From contig NZ_MSQB01000015.1 in the NCBI RefSeq assembly GCF_002149965.1, forward strand, positions 131,685 through 172,442: a stretch of DNA of 40,758 bases, read 5' to 3'. This document shows, piece after piece, positions 8,603-16,318 of this stretch (positions are counted from its first letter, which is position 1; every line of letters begins with the position of its first letter). This stretch comes from Novosphingobium panipatense. Lineage in GTDB: Bacteria; Pseudomonadota; Alphaproteobacteria; Sphingomonadales; Sphingomonadaceae. Made by a program: the position numbers and the translations under genes. The notes beneath the pieces are model-generated. The model saw only the letters and a list, made by a program, of their open reading frames with translations, was not told the DNA's origin and searched no databases.

Positions 8603-9841
8603 TCAGGCCAGGATACCGGCCGTCTTGCCCGCGCGGGTGAACATGCCGATGATCTGCTGGACCTGCTCGGCCGAATGTTCGGCGCAGAGCGAGCAGCGCA
8701 GCAGGGTCATGTTCGCAGGGGTTGCGGGCGGGCGCGCGAGGTTCACGTAGAGACCTTCGTGCAGCAGGGCTTCCCACATCATCGCGCCACGTTCGAGGTC
8801 GGGCATGATCACCGCGATGATCGCGCTCTGCGGTTCCTCGGTGCCGAGCTGGAAGCCCGCGTCGGTGAGGCCCTTGTGCAGGGTGCGCGAGCTTTCCCAG
8901 AGGTGCGCGCGCTTCTCGGCGGCCGTCATCAGCTTGCGGATCGAGGTGGTCGCGGTGGCGACGACGCTGGGCGGCAGGCTGGCGGTAAAGACGTAGGGAC
9001 GGCAGACCAGGCGCATGATCTCGAACTTGGGGTGGTTCGAGACGCAGAAACCGCCGACCGTGCCGACCGACTTGGAGAACGTGCCGATCACGAAGTCCAC
9101 GTCGTCGAGGCAGCCCTGGTCCTCGGCCACGCCGCGACCGTTGGGGCCGATGAAGCCCATCGAATGCGCTTCGTCCACCAGCACCATCGCGCCGTACTTC
9201 TTGGCGACCGCGATCATCTCCTTGAGCGGGGCGATATCGCCCAGCATCGAGTAGACGCCTTCCAGCACGACCAGCTTGCCCGCGCCTTCGGGAATGCGCT
9301 TCAGGCGCTTTTCCATCGCTTCGATGTCGTTGTGCTTGAACGGCACGACTTCGGCGTCGCCCATCTTGCAGCCGTCCCAGATGGAAGCGTGGCTGTCGAT
9401 GTCGAGGACAATGTAGTCACCCTTGCCGGCGATCGTCGAGATGATGCCGAGGTTGGCCTGGTATCCGGTCGAGAACACCATGGCGTGCTTCATGTCGTAG
9501 AAGTCGCATAGCGCTTCCTCGACTGCCTTGTGGCCCGCATAGGTGCCGTTCAGCACGCGGCTGCCGGTGGTGCCCGAACCGAAGTCGTCCAGCGCCTGCT
9601 TGCCTGCCGCGATCACGTCCGCGTCGAAGGTCATGCCCATGTAGTTGTAGGTGCCGAGCAGGATCGTTTCGCGCCCGTTGCACATCGCCACGGTGGGCGA
9701 GATGACCTTTTCCATGACGAGCCCGAAGGGATCGGTGACGCCGGTGGAAAGCAGATCGCGGCGCATCTCGATCAGGGGATCGAACTTGCTGAACAGGTCG
9801 GTGTGTACCTGCGTTTCGTTTTCGCTGAGCATGTCGGTCAT
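8603..9841 (-). CDS. spt: Serine palmitoyltransferase
   Basis: The 412-residue alpha-oxoamine synthase condenses L-serine with palmitoyl thioester to 3-ketodihydrosphingosine, the committed step of sphingolipid synthesis that replaces LPS in sphingomonads. It closely follows the Sphingomonas paucimobilis enzyme as I recall it: TILLGTYNYMGMTFD, FGSGTTGSRVLNGTY, the cofactor-stacking His in DSHASIWDG, VYSMLGDIAPLKEM, VDEAHSMGFIGPNGRGV and the PLP lysine in GTFSKSVGTVGGF. The C-terminal ARPPATPANMTLLRCS carries the family Arg that contacts substrate. The bacterial form is a soluble homodimer, and no membrane segment is seen. The start ATG follows GAGGAATTCCGTC, 11 bases after the ACP gene, so the two are cotranscribed. 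Confidence 0.96.
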   Translation of the reverse strand: MTDMLSENETQVHTDLFSKFDPLIEMRRDLLSTGVTDPFGLVMEKVISPTVAMCNGRETILLGTYNYMGMTFDADVIAAGKQALDDFGSGTTGSRVLNGTYAGHKAVEEALCDFYDMKHAMVFSTGYQANLGIISTIAGKGDYIVLDIDSHASIWDGCKMGDAEVVPFKHNDIEAMEKRLKRIPEGAGKLVVLEGVYSMLGDIAPLKEMIAVAKKYGAMVLVDEAHSMGFIGPNGRGVAEDQGCLDDVDFVIGTFSKSVGTVGGFCVSNHPKFEIMRLVCRPYVFTASLPPSVVATATTSIRKLMTAAEKRAHLWESSRTLHKGLTDAGFQLGTEEPQSAIIAVIMPDLERGAMMWEALLHEGLYVNLARPPATPANMTLLRCSLCAEHSAEQVQQIIGMFTRAGKTAGILA

Positions 9842-9852
9842 GACGGAATTCC

Positions 9853-10092
9853 TCAGCCCTGAAGCTTGACCACGGCGTCGACGAGCTGGCCGTAGTTCTC
9901 GATCTCGGCCTGCTGGTTCATCGAGATGATGATGTCGAACCCGTCTTCGATTTCGGCAACGAAGTCCATCACGGTCAGGCTGTCGAATTCGAGATCGTCG
10001 GTGAAGCGGGTCGCGTCGGTAATCTCGACGCCCTTCTTGTTGAAGGGCTCGATCAGCGCGGCGATGCGGGCCGAGGTCTCTGCGCGGTCCAT
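9853..10092 (-). CDS. Acyl carrier protein for sphingolipid synthesis
   Basis: The 79-residue acyl carrier protein has the phosphopantetheine attachment Ser in the motif EFDSLTVMDFV (about residue 38). The helix II face DSLTVMDFVAEIEDGF is normal for a carrier protein. It is directly upstream of spt in the same operon, so its likely job is to present the acyl chain to serine palmitoyltransferase; Caulobacter has the same pairing (there called AcpR, from memory). The ATG at 10092 was chosen because the ACP fold starts there. The longer frame adds 51 residues of repeat-free intergenic sequence. Confidence 0.9.
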   Translation of the reverse strand: MDRAETSARIAALIEPFNKKGVEITDATRFTDDLEFDSLTVMDFVAEIEDGFDIIISMNQQAEIENYGQLVDAVVKLQG

Positions 10093-10251
10093 GGTTCTTC
10101 TAACTCCGGTAATTTCAGGCGGCGCTCTGGCCGATAATTGCGGCGCAAAAGCGGCGGCGGGATAAACTGTCAAGCAGCCTGTAGCGCAATCCTTCCCCGC
10201 GGGGGAGGAGCGGATGACGTTACCGGCACATACTCTTCGGCCCATACTGTC

Positions 10252-10385
10252 GTCACCCTGAACTCGTTTCAGGGTCCATCGGGCAGCTGGCCCCGGCGTG
10301 TCGCGTCACTAGCGGCCCGGTCGGTTCAGGAATTCAGGCACCACGCCTGACTGAACGATAGACCCTGAAACAAGTTCAGGGTGAC
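10252..10385. repeat. CACCCTGAAC palindromic repeat, copy B
   Basis: The ends at 10252-10276 and 10361-10385 form a 25-bp inverted repeat with one mismatch. Each arm also contains its own small palindrome (CCCTGAAC with TTCAGGG). Compared with copy A at 6154, the stem base pair T-A has become C-G in both arms, so the fold is conserved while the sequence is not. It occupies the 330-base gap between the ACP start (10092) and the divK stop (10423). The rest of that gap presumably holds the ACP/spt promoter, but I see no convincing one. Confidence 0.8.
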
Positions 10386-10422
10386 GATCGGGAACTGGCT
10401 AGGGCCAGGCCGCCCCCCTCTC

Positions 10423-10785
10423 TTACAGAAGCGCCCGGACGGCCTGCATGAACGGGCCGATCGAGACCGGCTTGGCCAGATAGCCTTCCGCCCCCGCTTC
10501 GCGGATGCGTTCCTCGTCGCCCTTTCCGGCATAGGCGGTGACGGCCAGCACCGGGATGGTGCGCAGGACCGGGTCCTTCTTGGCAGCCTCGATCAGGTCC
10601 AGGCCTGAGACGTTGGGAAGCTGGATATCCATGATGACGAGGTTGGGCACGAAGTCCCGCGCGCGTTCCAGCGCGTCGAGACCGTCGGCCACAGGCTCCA
10701 CGGCGAAGCCCTGGCTCCTGAGCACGTCACAAAAGAGCTTCCGGTTGAGGTCGTTGTCCTCGACAACAAGGATACGCTTTGCCAT
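10423..10785 (-). CDS. divK: Single-domain response regulator DivK
   Basis: The 120-residue stand-alone receiver domain has the acidic pair in VVEDND, the phospho-acceptor Asp in LVIMDIQLPNVSGLDL, the Thr of VLAVTAYAGKGDEERI and the Lys of YLAKPVS. The stretch KGDEERIREAG is characteristic of DivK, the cell-cycle and polarity regulator that controls CckA-CtrA signalling through DivJ, PleC and DivL in alphaproteobacteria. No output domain is present. The ATG at 10785 (MAKRILVVED) is chosen over the upstream frame start because the receiver fold begins there. The diguanylate cyclase gene pleD, often next to divK, is not adjacent here. Confidence 0.9.
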   Translation of the reverse strand: MAKRILVVEDNDLNRKLFCDVLRSQGFAVEPVADGLDALERARDFVPNLVIMDIQLPNVSGLDLIEAAKKDPVLRTIPVLAVTAYAGKGDEERIREAGAEGYLAKPVSIGPFMQAVRALL

Positions 10786-10914
10786 TCGACGCGAGATCAC
10801 CATCTAGGGCGGGGACACCCGCTCTATGACACGCAAGCGAGACTGACAATTCTTCGAGAGTCGCCATCCCCATCGCAGGACCCTGAGGCTCTGGCGCTCG
10901 CCGCCCTCGGCTGG

Positions 10915-11136
10915 GTGCTGACCGACCAGGACCGCGCCGAGCGCTTCCTGGCGCTCACCGGCCTGACGCCGGACGTGCTGCGCGCCTCGCTGGGGGAGCC
11001 GACAACCATGGCGCCAACGATGGCAGCGGTGCTGGAATTCCTCTGCTCGCACGAACCGGACCTCGTCGCCGCGGCCGAGGCGCTGGAGGTTCAGCCGGAA
11101 ACGCTGGCCCGCGCACGCGAAAGGCTGGGCGCATGA
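10915..11136 (+). CDS. DUF3572 family protein, start uncertain
   Basis: The small helical protein matches DUF3572 as I recall it (RFLALTGL, then LGEPTTMAPTMAAVLEFL). This family is often beside divK in alphaproteobacteria, as here. The first standard start codon in frame is GTG at 10915, giving 73 residues. However, conserved-looking codons continue upstream (DPEALALAALGW, from 10879), and the frame stays open well beyond that without ATG, GTG or TTG. A non-standard start such as ATT at 10849 (ILRESPSPSQDPEAL) or a sequence error is therefore possible. The stop overlaps the next ATG (ATGA). Function unknown. Confidence 0.7.
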   Translation: MLTDQDRAERFLALTGLTPDVLRASLGEPTTMAPTMAAVLEFLCSHEPDLVAAAEALEVQPETLARARERLGA

Positions 11137-11789
11137 CGAATCGCACGGGCCGTCCCCTGCTCATTACCGACTGCGACGAAGTGCTGCTCTACATGGTCTC
11201 GCATTTCCGGGACTGGCTGGCCCAGGACGAAGGCGTCACATTCGCGCTCGATTGCGGCGAGTTCGCGGGCGCAATGCGGCGCACCGACACCGGCGACCTG
11301 CTGGAGCAGGCGGAAATGTGGTCGCTGCTGAACAAGTTCTTCGACGGCCAGATGCACCGCCAGACCCCGGTGGACGGGGCCGTGGAGGCGATTCGCGAGA
11401 TCGCAGCCCATGCCGACGTGGTGGTGCTGACCAATCTCATGGATTTCCGCCAGGAAGCCCGCCGCCTGCAACTGGCAGAGCATGGCATCGACGTACGCGT
11501 CTTCACCAATCAGGGACCGAAAGGCCCCGCGCTGAAGGCGATTCTCGACGAATATGATCCCTCCCGCGCCGTCTTCGTGGACGATCTGGCCCAGCATCAC
11601 GGCTCGGTCGCCGGGGTGGCCCCGCAGATCGGGCGCCTGCACCTCTGCGCCGAGCCGCTGCTGGCCCCGCATATCGCCTGCGCCCATGTCGCGGGCCATG
11701 CCCATGCCCGGATCGACCGCTGGCAGGACGCCGCGCCCTGGCTGATCGACTGGCTGACCCGCAGCGACGCTGCCAAGACCGAATCCTGA
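11133..11789 (+). CDS. HAD-family hydrolase
   Basis: The 218-residue protein has the four HAD motifs: nucleophile and acid/base Asp in LLITDCDEV (residues 13 and 15), the Thr of VVVLTNL (motif II), a Lys in NQGPKGPAL (motif III) and the acidic pair of AVFVDDLAQHH (motif IV). It is probably a small-molecule phosphatase. The cap between motifs I and II is small and helical (about 20-95). It is translationally coupled to the DUF3572 gene by ATGA and followed after 31 bases by the RidA gene. Substrate cannot be deduced. Confidence 0.82.
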   Translation: MTNRTGRPLLITDCDEVLLYMVSHFRDWLAQDEGVTFALDCGEFAGAMRRTDTGDLLEQAEMWSLLNKFFDGQMHRQTPVDGAVEAIREIAAHADVVVLTNLMDFRQEARRLQLAEHGIDVRVFTNQGPKGPALKAILDEYDPSRAVFVDDLAQHHGSVAGVAPQIGRLHLCAEPLLAPHIACAHVAGHAHARIDRWQDAAPWLIDWLTRSDAAKTES

Positions 11790-11820
11790 CCTCCGCTCCC
11801 CTGACAAGGAAGACGCCAAG

Positions 11821-12285
11821 ATGAGTGCAATCGAATCCCGCCTGGCCGAACTGGGCCTGACGCTTCCCGAACCCGCCGCCCCTGTCGCTGCCTATGTGCC
11901 GGTCGTCGTCGCAGGCGGCCTCGCCCATGTCTCGGGGCAGTTGCCCTTCGTCGAAGGCAAGCTGGTGACCGGCCGTCTGGGCGAGGACGTGACGCTGGAA
12001 GCCGGTGTCGAGGCGGCGCAGGCCTGCGCAGTGATGATCCTGGCCCAGCTCAAGTCCGCGCTCGGTTCGCTTGACCGCGTCGAGCGCGTGGTCAAGCTGG
12101 GCGCCTTCGTCAATTCCACGGGCCAGTTCACCGACCAGCCGAAAGTCGCCAACGGCGCTTCGGAACTGATGGTCGCCGTGTTCGGCGAGGCCGGCAAGCA
12201 TGCCCGCAGCGCCGTGGGCGTGCCGGTCCTGCCGCTGGGCGCCGCCGTCGAAGTGGACGCCATCGTTGCCGTTCGCCCTGCTTGA
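11821..12285 (+). CDS. RidA family protein (YjgF/YER057c/UK114)
   Basis: The 154-residue member of the RidA superfamily is longer than canonical RidA (about 128) and resembles the YjgF/chorismate-mutase-like subgroup. GGLAHVSGQLPF near residue 36 and the Arg in GKHARSAVGV near residue 128, which in RidA binds imine/enamine substrates, are both present. It probably hydrolyses reactive imines or enamines made by PLP enzymes. An AAGGAAG ribosome binding site precedes the ATG. Its 3' end overlaps the glycerophosphodiesterase start. Whether it deaminates 2-aminoacrylate like true RidA is unknown. Confidence 0.88.
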   Translation: MSAIESRLAELGLTLPEPAAPVAAYVPVVVAGGLAHVSGQLPFVEGKLVTGRLGEDVTLEAGVEAAQACAVMILAQLKSALGSLDRVERVVKLGAFVNSTGQFTDQPKVANGASELMVAVFGEAGKHARSAVGVPVLPLGAAVEVDAIVAVRPA

Positions 12286-13036
12286 CCGCTGGCGTTCGCC
12301 GCCACCTGACCCGCGCAAGGTCGCCTGGATCGGCGAACACGACTATGCCCATCGCGGGCTGCACGGTGCGGTCATTCCCGAAAACTCGCTCGCGGCCTTC
12401 CGGCTGGCGATCGAGGAAGGCTACGGGATCGAACTGGATGTGCAGCGCACGGGGGACGGCGCCCCGGTGGTCTTCCACGATTCGGTGCTGGACCGCCTGA
12501 CCGGCGAGACCGGGGCGATCTCCCGCCGCAGCACGGCGCAGCTGGCCGCGGTGACGCTGGGCGGCACAGCCGAAAGCATTCCCAGCCTGCGGCAGGCGCT
12601 GACCCTGATTGGCGGCCGCAAACCGGTGCTGATCGAGCTGAAATCCTCACGCGGGGCCAAGATCTCCGCGCTTTGCCTGGCGGTGCGACGGGTGCTGGAA
12701 GGCTATACCGGCCCTCACGCGGTGATGAGCTTCGATCCGCGCGTCTCGCGTTGGTATCGCCGCCATTCGCCGCACACGGTGCGCGGCCTCATCATCTCGG
12801 AAGGAGAGGACCGCGCCCTTGCCGGCAAGATCCGGCGGCGCCTGGCGCTGTGGCAGGCCGGGCCGGACTTCCTGGCCTATGACATCCGCGACCTGCCCAG
12901 CCGCTTCGCCGCCGCGCAGCGCAAGCGCGGACTGCCGCTCGCCACCTGGACCGTGCGCCGCCCGGACCATCACGAACGCGCGGGCATCCACGCCGATGCC
13001 GTCATTTTCGAGCGTTCTTCGGAAGAATTGACGTGA
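12266..13036 (+). CDS. ugpQ: Glycerophosphodiester phosphodiesterase
   Basis: The product is a cytoplasmic GDPD TIM-barrel enzyme that splits glycerophosphodiesters into glycerol-3-phosphate and alcohol. The metal and catalytic set is seen: YAHRGLHG (catalytic His), PENSLAAF (metal Glu), IELDVQRTGDG (Glu and Asp) and VVFHDSVLDRLTG (second His). There is no signal peptide. No ATG lies at a sensible place; I chose TTG at 12266, giving (M)PFALLDRWRSP and 256 residues. The ATG at 12200 lies deep inside the RidA gene and yields a nonsense leader. It overlaps RidA by 20 bases and ends in GTGA overlap with the next gene. Confidence 0.87.
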   Translation: MPFALLDRWRSPPPDPRKVAWIGEHDYAHRGLHGAVIPENSLAAFRLAIEEGYGIELDVQRTGDGAPVVFHDSVLDRLTGETGAISRRSTAQLAAVTLGGTAESIPSLRQALTLIGGRKPVLIELKSSRGAKISALCLAVRRVLEGYTGPHAVMSFDPRVSRWYRRHSPHTVRGLIISEGEDRALAGKIRRRLALWQAGPDFLAYDIRDLPSRFAAAQRKRGLPLATWTVRRPDHHERAGIHADAVIFERSSEELT

Positions 13037-14169
13037 GCGATGCCGCCTTCGTCGCCCGGCTCCACGGCGCGGTGGGGGGCCTTCCCGCCGCAGAGTGGGA
13101 TGCGCTGACGGACGGCGGCAACCCCTTCGTCTCGCACGCCTTTCTCGCCGCCATGGAGGAGTCCGGCAGCGTCGGGGACGGCAGCGGCTGGACCCCGGTG
13201 CCGATCACCGTGACCGGACCGGACGGACGGCTGGCGGCAGCGCTCCCGGCCTATCTCAAGCAGCACAGCCAGGGCGAATATGTCTTCGACCATGCCTGGG
13301 CCGATGCCTGGCACCGCGCAGGCGGGGCTTATTATCCCAAGCTCCAGATCGCCGTGCCCTTCACGCCCGCCACCGGCCCGCGCCTGCTGACGCCCCATCC
13401 CGAGCTTGCCCCCGCCCTGATCGCCGCCTCCGAATCGATCTGCCGCGACAATGGCCTGTCCTCCGCCCACGCGACTTTCATCGAACCGGCGCAAGTGCAT
13501 CTGTTCGAAGAGGCGGGCTGGCTGCTGCGCGAGGATATCCAGTTCCACTGGGAAAACCGGGACTACGCCAGTTTCGACGCATTTCTGGAGGCGCTCTCCT
13601 CACGCAAGCGCAAGGATATCCGCAAGGAGCGCGAGAAAGCACAGGAAGGCGTCGAAATCCGCACCCTGACCGGCGAGGCGCTTCGCGAGGAGCATTGGGA
13701 CGCCTTCTGGGCCTTCTATCAGGACACCGGCGCGCGAAAGTGGGGCCATCCCTATCTGACGCGCGAGGCGTTCTCGCTACTGGGACAGACGATGGCGGAT
13801 CGCATCCTGCTGGTGCTGGCCTATATGGACGGCCGCCCCGTGGCGGGCGCCCTGAACTTCATCGGCAGCGAGGCACTTTACGGCCGCTACTGGGGCGCGG
13901 TGGTGGACAAGCCCTTCCTGCACTTCGAGCTGTGCTACTATCAGGCGATCGACGCCGCCATCGCGCTCGGACTGTCGCGGGTGGAAGCGGGCGCGCAGGG
14001 CGGCCACAAGCTGGCGCGCGGCTACGAGCCGGTGCGCACGATATCGGCGCACTACATCGTCCACGAAGGCCTGCGCGCTGCAATCGCCGACTATCTTGAA
14101 CAGGAACGCGCGGGAATCGCAGGCGACCAGCTTCTTCTGGACGGACGCACGCCGTTTCGGAAGGCCTAG
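13033..14169 (+). CDS. FemAB/GNAT-like acyltransferase (peptidogalycan biosynthesis family)
   Basis: The 378-residue protein of the FemAB-like family (PF04339, earlier DUF482) is annotated in relatives as a GNAT or peptidogalycan biosynthesis protein. Diagnostic segments: NPFVSHAFLAAMEES, YVFDHAWADAW, YYPKLQIAVPFTP, LSSRKRKDIRKER and the late block GAQGGHKLARGYEP. Two tandem GNAT folds are expected for the family. It starts with GTG at 13033, overlapping the upstream stop (GTGA), with MSDAAFVARLHGAVGGL following. It is the last gene of the five-gene rightward run that starts with the DUF3572 gene. Substrate unknown. Confidence 0.82.
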   Translation: MSDAAFVARLHGAVGGLPAAEWDALTDGGNPFVSHAFLAAMEESGSVGDGSGWTPVPITVTGPDGRLAAALPAYLKQHSQGEYVFDHAWADAWHRAGGAYYPKLQIAVPFTPATGPRLLTPHPELAPALIAASESICRDNGLSSAHATFIEPAQVHLFEEAGWLLREDIQFHWENRDYASFDAFLEALSSRKRKDIRKEREKAQEGVEIRTLTGEALREEHWDAFWAFYQDTGARKWGHPYLTREAFSLLGQTMADRILLVLAYMDGRPVAGALNFIGSEALYGRYWGAVVDKPFLHFELCYYQAIDAAIALGLSRVEAGAQGGHKLARGYEPVRTISAHYIVHEGLRAAIADYLEQERAGIAGDQLLLDGRTPFRKA

Positions 14170-14208
14170 GGCGGATCGACATTCAGTTCAGGTGGAGCCG
14201 AGAAGAGT

Positions 14209-14269
14209 GATTTCCGAGCATCGGAGCGCAGCGGACTTTCGGTCCGTGAGTACCGAAGCACAGGAAATC
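14209..14269. repeat. GATTTCC-bounded hairpin element
   Basis: GATTTCC (14209-14215) and GGAAATC (14263-14269) bracket a segment with internal stems CGGAC-TTTCG-GTCCG and TTCGGT/ACCGAA. Only one copy is in this window. The form resembles short intergenic repeats of sphingomonad genomes (recalled, not verified). It lies in the 183-base space between two convergent genes. Confidence 0.4.
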
Positions 14270-14352
14270 GCGCTTCGCAGGCCCGCATGGGCTGAAGCCC
14301 GAGGGTCAGGCCCCGTTACGCACGCCTGCCCGTCCGACATGACATCGCCAGC

Positions 14353-14721
14353 TCAAGCCGCCTTGCGCGCTTCGGCCGAAAGCCATTGCCGCGCGCGGCG
14401 CTGGGCTTCGGCGATCTCGCGCGCGGTCATATCCTCGGCCACTTCGGCGCGGCAGGTGGCGGCTTCCGCGTCCCCGGCGACGGCGGCGAGGTTGAACCAC
14501 TTGTGCGCCTCGATCAGGTCGCAGGCCGCGCCGTGGCTGCCGGTGGAGAACACCACGCCGAGATCGAAGCAGGCCGCAAAGTCGCCTGCGGCGGCGGCAG
14601 CAAGGCGGTCTGGAAGAAACAGCGCTTCGGCCTGCACATCAGCCTCCTCCGCCGCGAACGGCACGAGAACGCACGGGCGTTCCTTCATCATGTCGGCCGT
14701 CATTATTCTGGCATGTTCCAT
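14353..14721 (-). CDS. Sel1-repeat-like protein
   Basis: The 122-residue cytoplasmic protein carries one recognisable Sel1/TPR-like repeat: the segment with DLIEAHKWFNLAAVAGDAEAA (about residues 81-103) matches the Sel1 consensus. It is preceded by a shorter half repeat (LAAAAAGDFAACFDLGVVF). The N-terminus shows no signal peptide. Function is probably protein-protein interaction, without a visible partner. Three in-frame ATGs (14721, 14703, 14691) are near the start; I took the first. The gene is divergent from dksA. Confidence 0.7.
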   Translation of the reverse strand: MEHARIMTADMMKERPCVLVPFAAEEADVQAEALFLPDRLAAAAAGDFAACFDLGVVFSTGSHGAACDLIEAHKWFNLAAVAGDAEAATCRAEVAEDMTAREIAEAQRRARQWLSAEARKAA

Positions 14722-15030
14722 CGTCAGCTAACCCCCGGTTTACGGCCCTTGCGGCCCGATGCGCCGAAGCTGGCACCAATGTGGTCAACAAGACGTTAAG
14801 GATAAACTCAAAGGATTCCCTGTAAGTTTACGGAGCATGATCTCGAAAGAAACTTGTGCATGGCCCGACCGGGCAATCAGGTTTTTTGTGGACTGCCATG
14901 GTTATAGCCTTGTGCAGGCAAATAGGCGGCCCTATAGGCCGCGGCACCGCGGTTTGCCGGGAGGCCACTGGAAAAATCCGGGGTCGCAGGGCGTAGGCAG
15001 GCCGGGGGGATTCGTGCGGAGATTCTCTGG
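14722..15030. other. 309-base intergenic region upstream of dksA
   Basis: This must hold the promoters of the leftward Sel1 gene and rightward dksA. Its first half is AT-rich (GTTAAGGATAAACTC near 14794, and GGTTTTTTGTGG near 14880); the second half is GC-rich. A 69-codon open frame from the ATG at 14837 runs across the dksA start in another frame. GGAG near 15018 is the dksA ribosome binding site. I see no convincing -35/-10 pair. Confidence 0.5.
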
Positions 15031-15489
15031 ATGGCAACGGCCCTAGCTGACGAAATTGATGTCCTCGCCAAGGCCAAGCGTATGCTTGGCGGTTCTTATG
15101 TTCCCGTAGAGAACGAAGCCTACATGTGCGAGGCTCAGCAAGACTACTTCCGGCGGCTTCTGCTGGCCTGGAAGAAATCGATTCTCGACGCCGCCGCCGG
15201 TACGCTGGCACAGCTTCAGGACGGCCCCATCCGGGAGCCCGACCTCAACGACCGCGCTTCCAGCGAGACCGATTGGGGAATCGAGCTGCGCACCCGCGAC
15301 CGTCAGCGCAAGCTGATCGCCAAGATCGATTCCGCACTGCGCCGGATCGAGGAAGGCGAATACGGCTACTGCGAAGTGACCGGCGAACCGATCGGCCTCG
15401 GCCGTCTCGAAGCCCGTCCGATCGCAACCATGACCGTGGAAGCGCAGGAAGCGCACGAGCGCCGCGAAAAGGTCTCGCGCGAGGAATAA
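15031..15489 (+). CDS. dksA: RNA polymerase-binding transcription factor DksA
   Basis: The 152-residue protein acts with ppGpp in the RNA polymerase secondary channel to repress rRNA and activate amino-acid promoters. Seen: the coiled-coil arms (about 30-125) with the acidic tip DLNDRASSE fitting DxxDxA, and the C-terminal zinc-ribbon region EGEYGYCEVTGEPIG. Only the first of the usual four zinc Cys remains; the rest are Thr, Ala and others (RLEARPIATMTVEAQEAHE). As I recall, this single-Cys pattern is common in alphaproteobacterial DksA, so it is probably functional without zinc. The ATG follows GGAG at nine bases. Confidence 0.95.
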   Translation: MATALADEIDVLAKAKRMLGGSYVPVENEAYMCEAQQDYFRRLLLAWKKSILDAAAGTLAQLQDGPIREPDLNDRASSETDWGIELRTRDRQRKLIAKIDSALRRIEEGEYGYCEVTGEPIGLGRLEARPIATMTVEAQEAHERREKVSREE

Positions 15490-15702
15490 TTCCCCGCTGC
15501 CTGCTTTCGCCCCGCCGGATCGGAGCGGCTTTTCGTCCTGCTTGCGGGCGAGCCGGACCGCGAACCGAGCGGGGCGTTAAGGCTTTCTTTGCCACTCGCC
15601 CCTAGCTATCGACAGGAACCGCGCCTCGTGCGCGAGGCCATGGCTATCGCGGCCTTCGGTTCGTGATATCATCTGCCCGATCGAATGCCCGGACGAGAAC
15701 GC

Positions 15703-16080
15703 ATGACCCAGACCGAAAATCGCCAGATCGCGCGCGACAGCCTGTTCCTCATGGCGGACTTGCGCATCGACGGGCTGGACGGGGAGTTTCGGATCAAGGT
15801 CCGCAATCTCTCCGCCGGCGGGATGATGGGCGAAGGTGGCATCCAGGTCATGCGCGGCACTTTGGTCGCCGTGAACATCCGCAATATTGGCTGGATCTCC
15901 GGCACTGTGGCCTGGGTTCAGGAAAACCGCTTCGGTGTGGCCTTCTCCGAAGAGATCGACCCCAAGCTCGCCCGCGCCGCCGTGACGCCGGTGCCGGACG
16001 ACAAGCCGAACTTCGTGCGCGATTACGAAGCGCAATATTCGCCCGCAACGACCGAGCGGAAGAATCTGCGCAAGCTTTGA
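15703..16080 (+). CDS. PilZ-domain protein
   Basis: The 125-residue protein consists of a PilZ domain (about 5-90) with an N-terminal Arg segment (NRQIARDSLF) and NLSAGGMMGEG, corresponding to the D/NxSxxG half of the c-di-GMP site. The first half (RxxxR) is not clearly intact: only QIARD is visible. Cyclic di-GMP binding is therefore uncertain. Such stand-alone PilZ proteins usually act as c-di-GMP effectors for motility, stalk or exopolysaccharide. The ATG at 15703 was preferred to 15685 (MPGRER) because GACGAG lies upstream and MTQTENRQIAR begins the domain. Confidence 0.82.
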   Translation: MTQTENRQIARDSLFLMADLRIDGLDGEFRIKVRNLSAGGMMGEGGIQVMRGTLVAVNIRNIGWISGTVAWVQENRFGVAFSEEIDPKLARAAVTPVPDDKPNFVRDYEAQYSPATTERKNLRKL

Positions 16081-16259
16081 AAAATTCCCATCCGGCGGAG
16101 TTTTTGTTGGGTGCGCTCGTCACATCCGTGACGAGCTTGCGGCACCGGCCCACGCCCCCACCCGACCTCCCATTCAGTATATCCGAGATGGCAGGTCGGG
16201 TGGGGGCGCCTGCGAGAGTTGGGGCCGGTGCCGCTTAAAAATGCCCATCCGGGCATTTT
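16081..16259. repeat. Modular hairpin repeat, copy 2
   Basis: Starting right after the PilZ stop, it has a left imperfect hairpin (16081-16105), a perfect 8-bp hairpin (GCTCGTCA 16115-16122 with TGACGAGC 16129-16136, loop CATCCG), then the long arm GCGGCACCGGCCC to ACCTCCCA (16139-16172), and its partner ending at 16234. The right arm is broken by about a dozen extra bases (CCTGCGAGAG near 16209). A right hairpin follows at 16238-16246/16251-16259. Same family as copies at 1641 and 40672. Confidence 0.88.
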
Positions 16260-16318
16260 CAAGCAAACTCCAACGCCAGCCATTTGCGCTGCGATGCAAA
16301 TCGACTACGCCCGGTATC

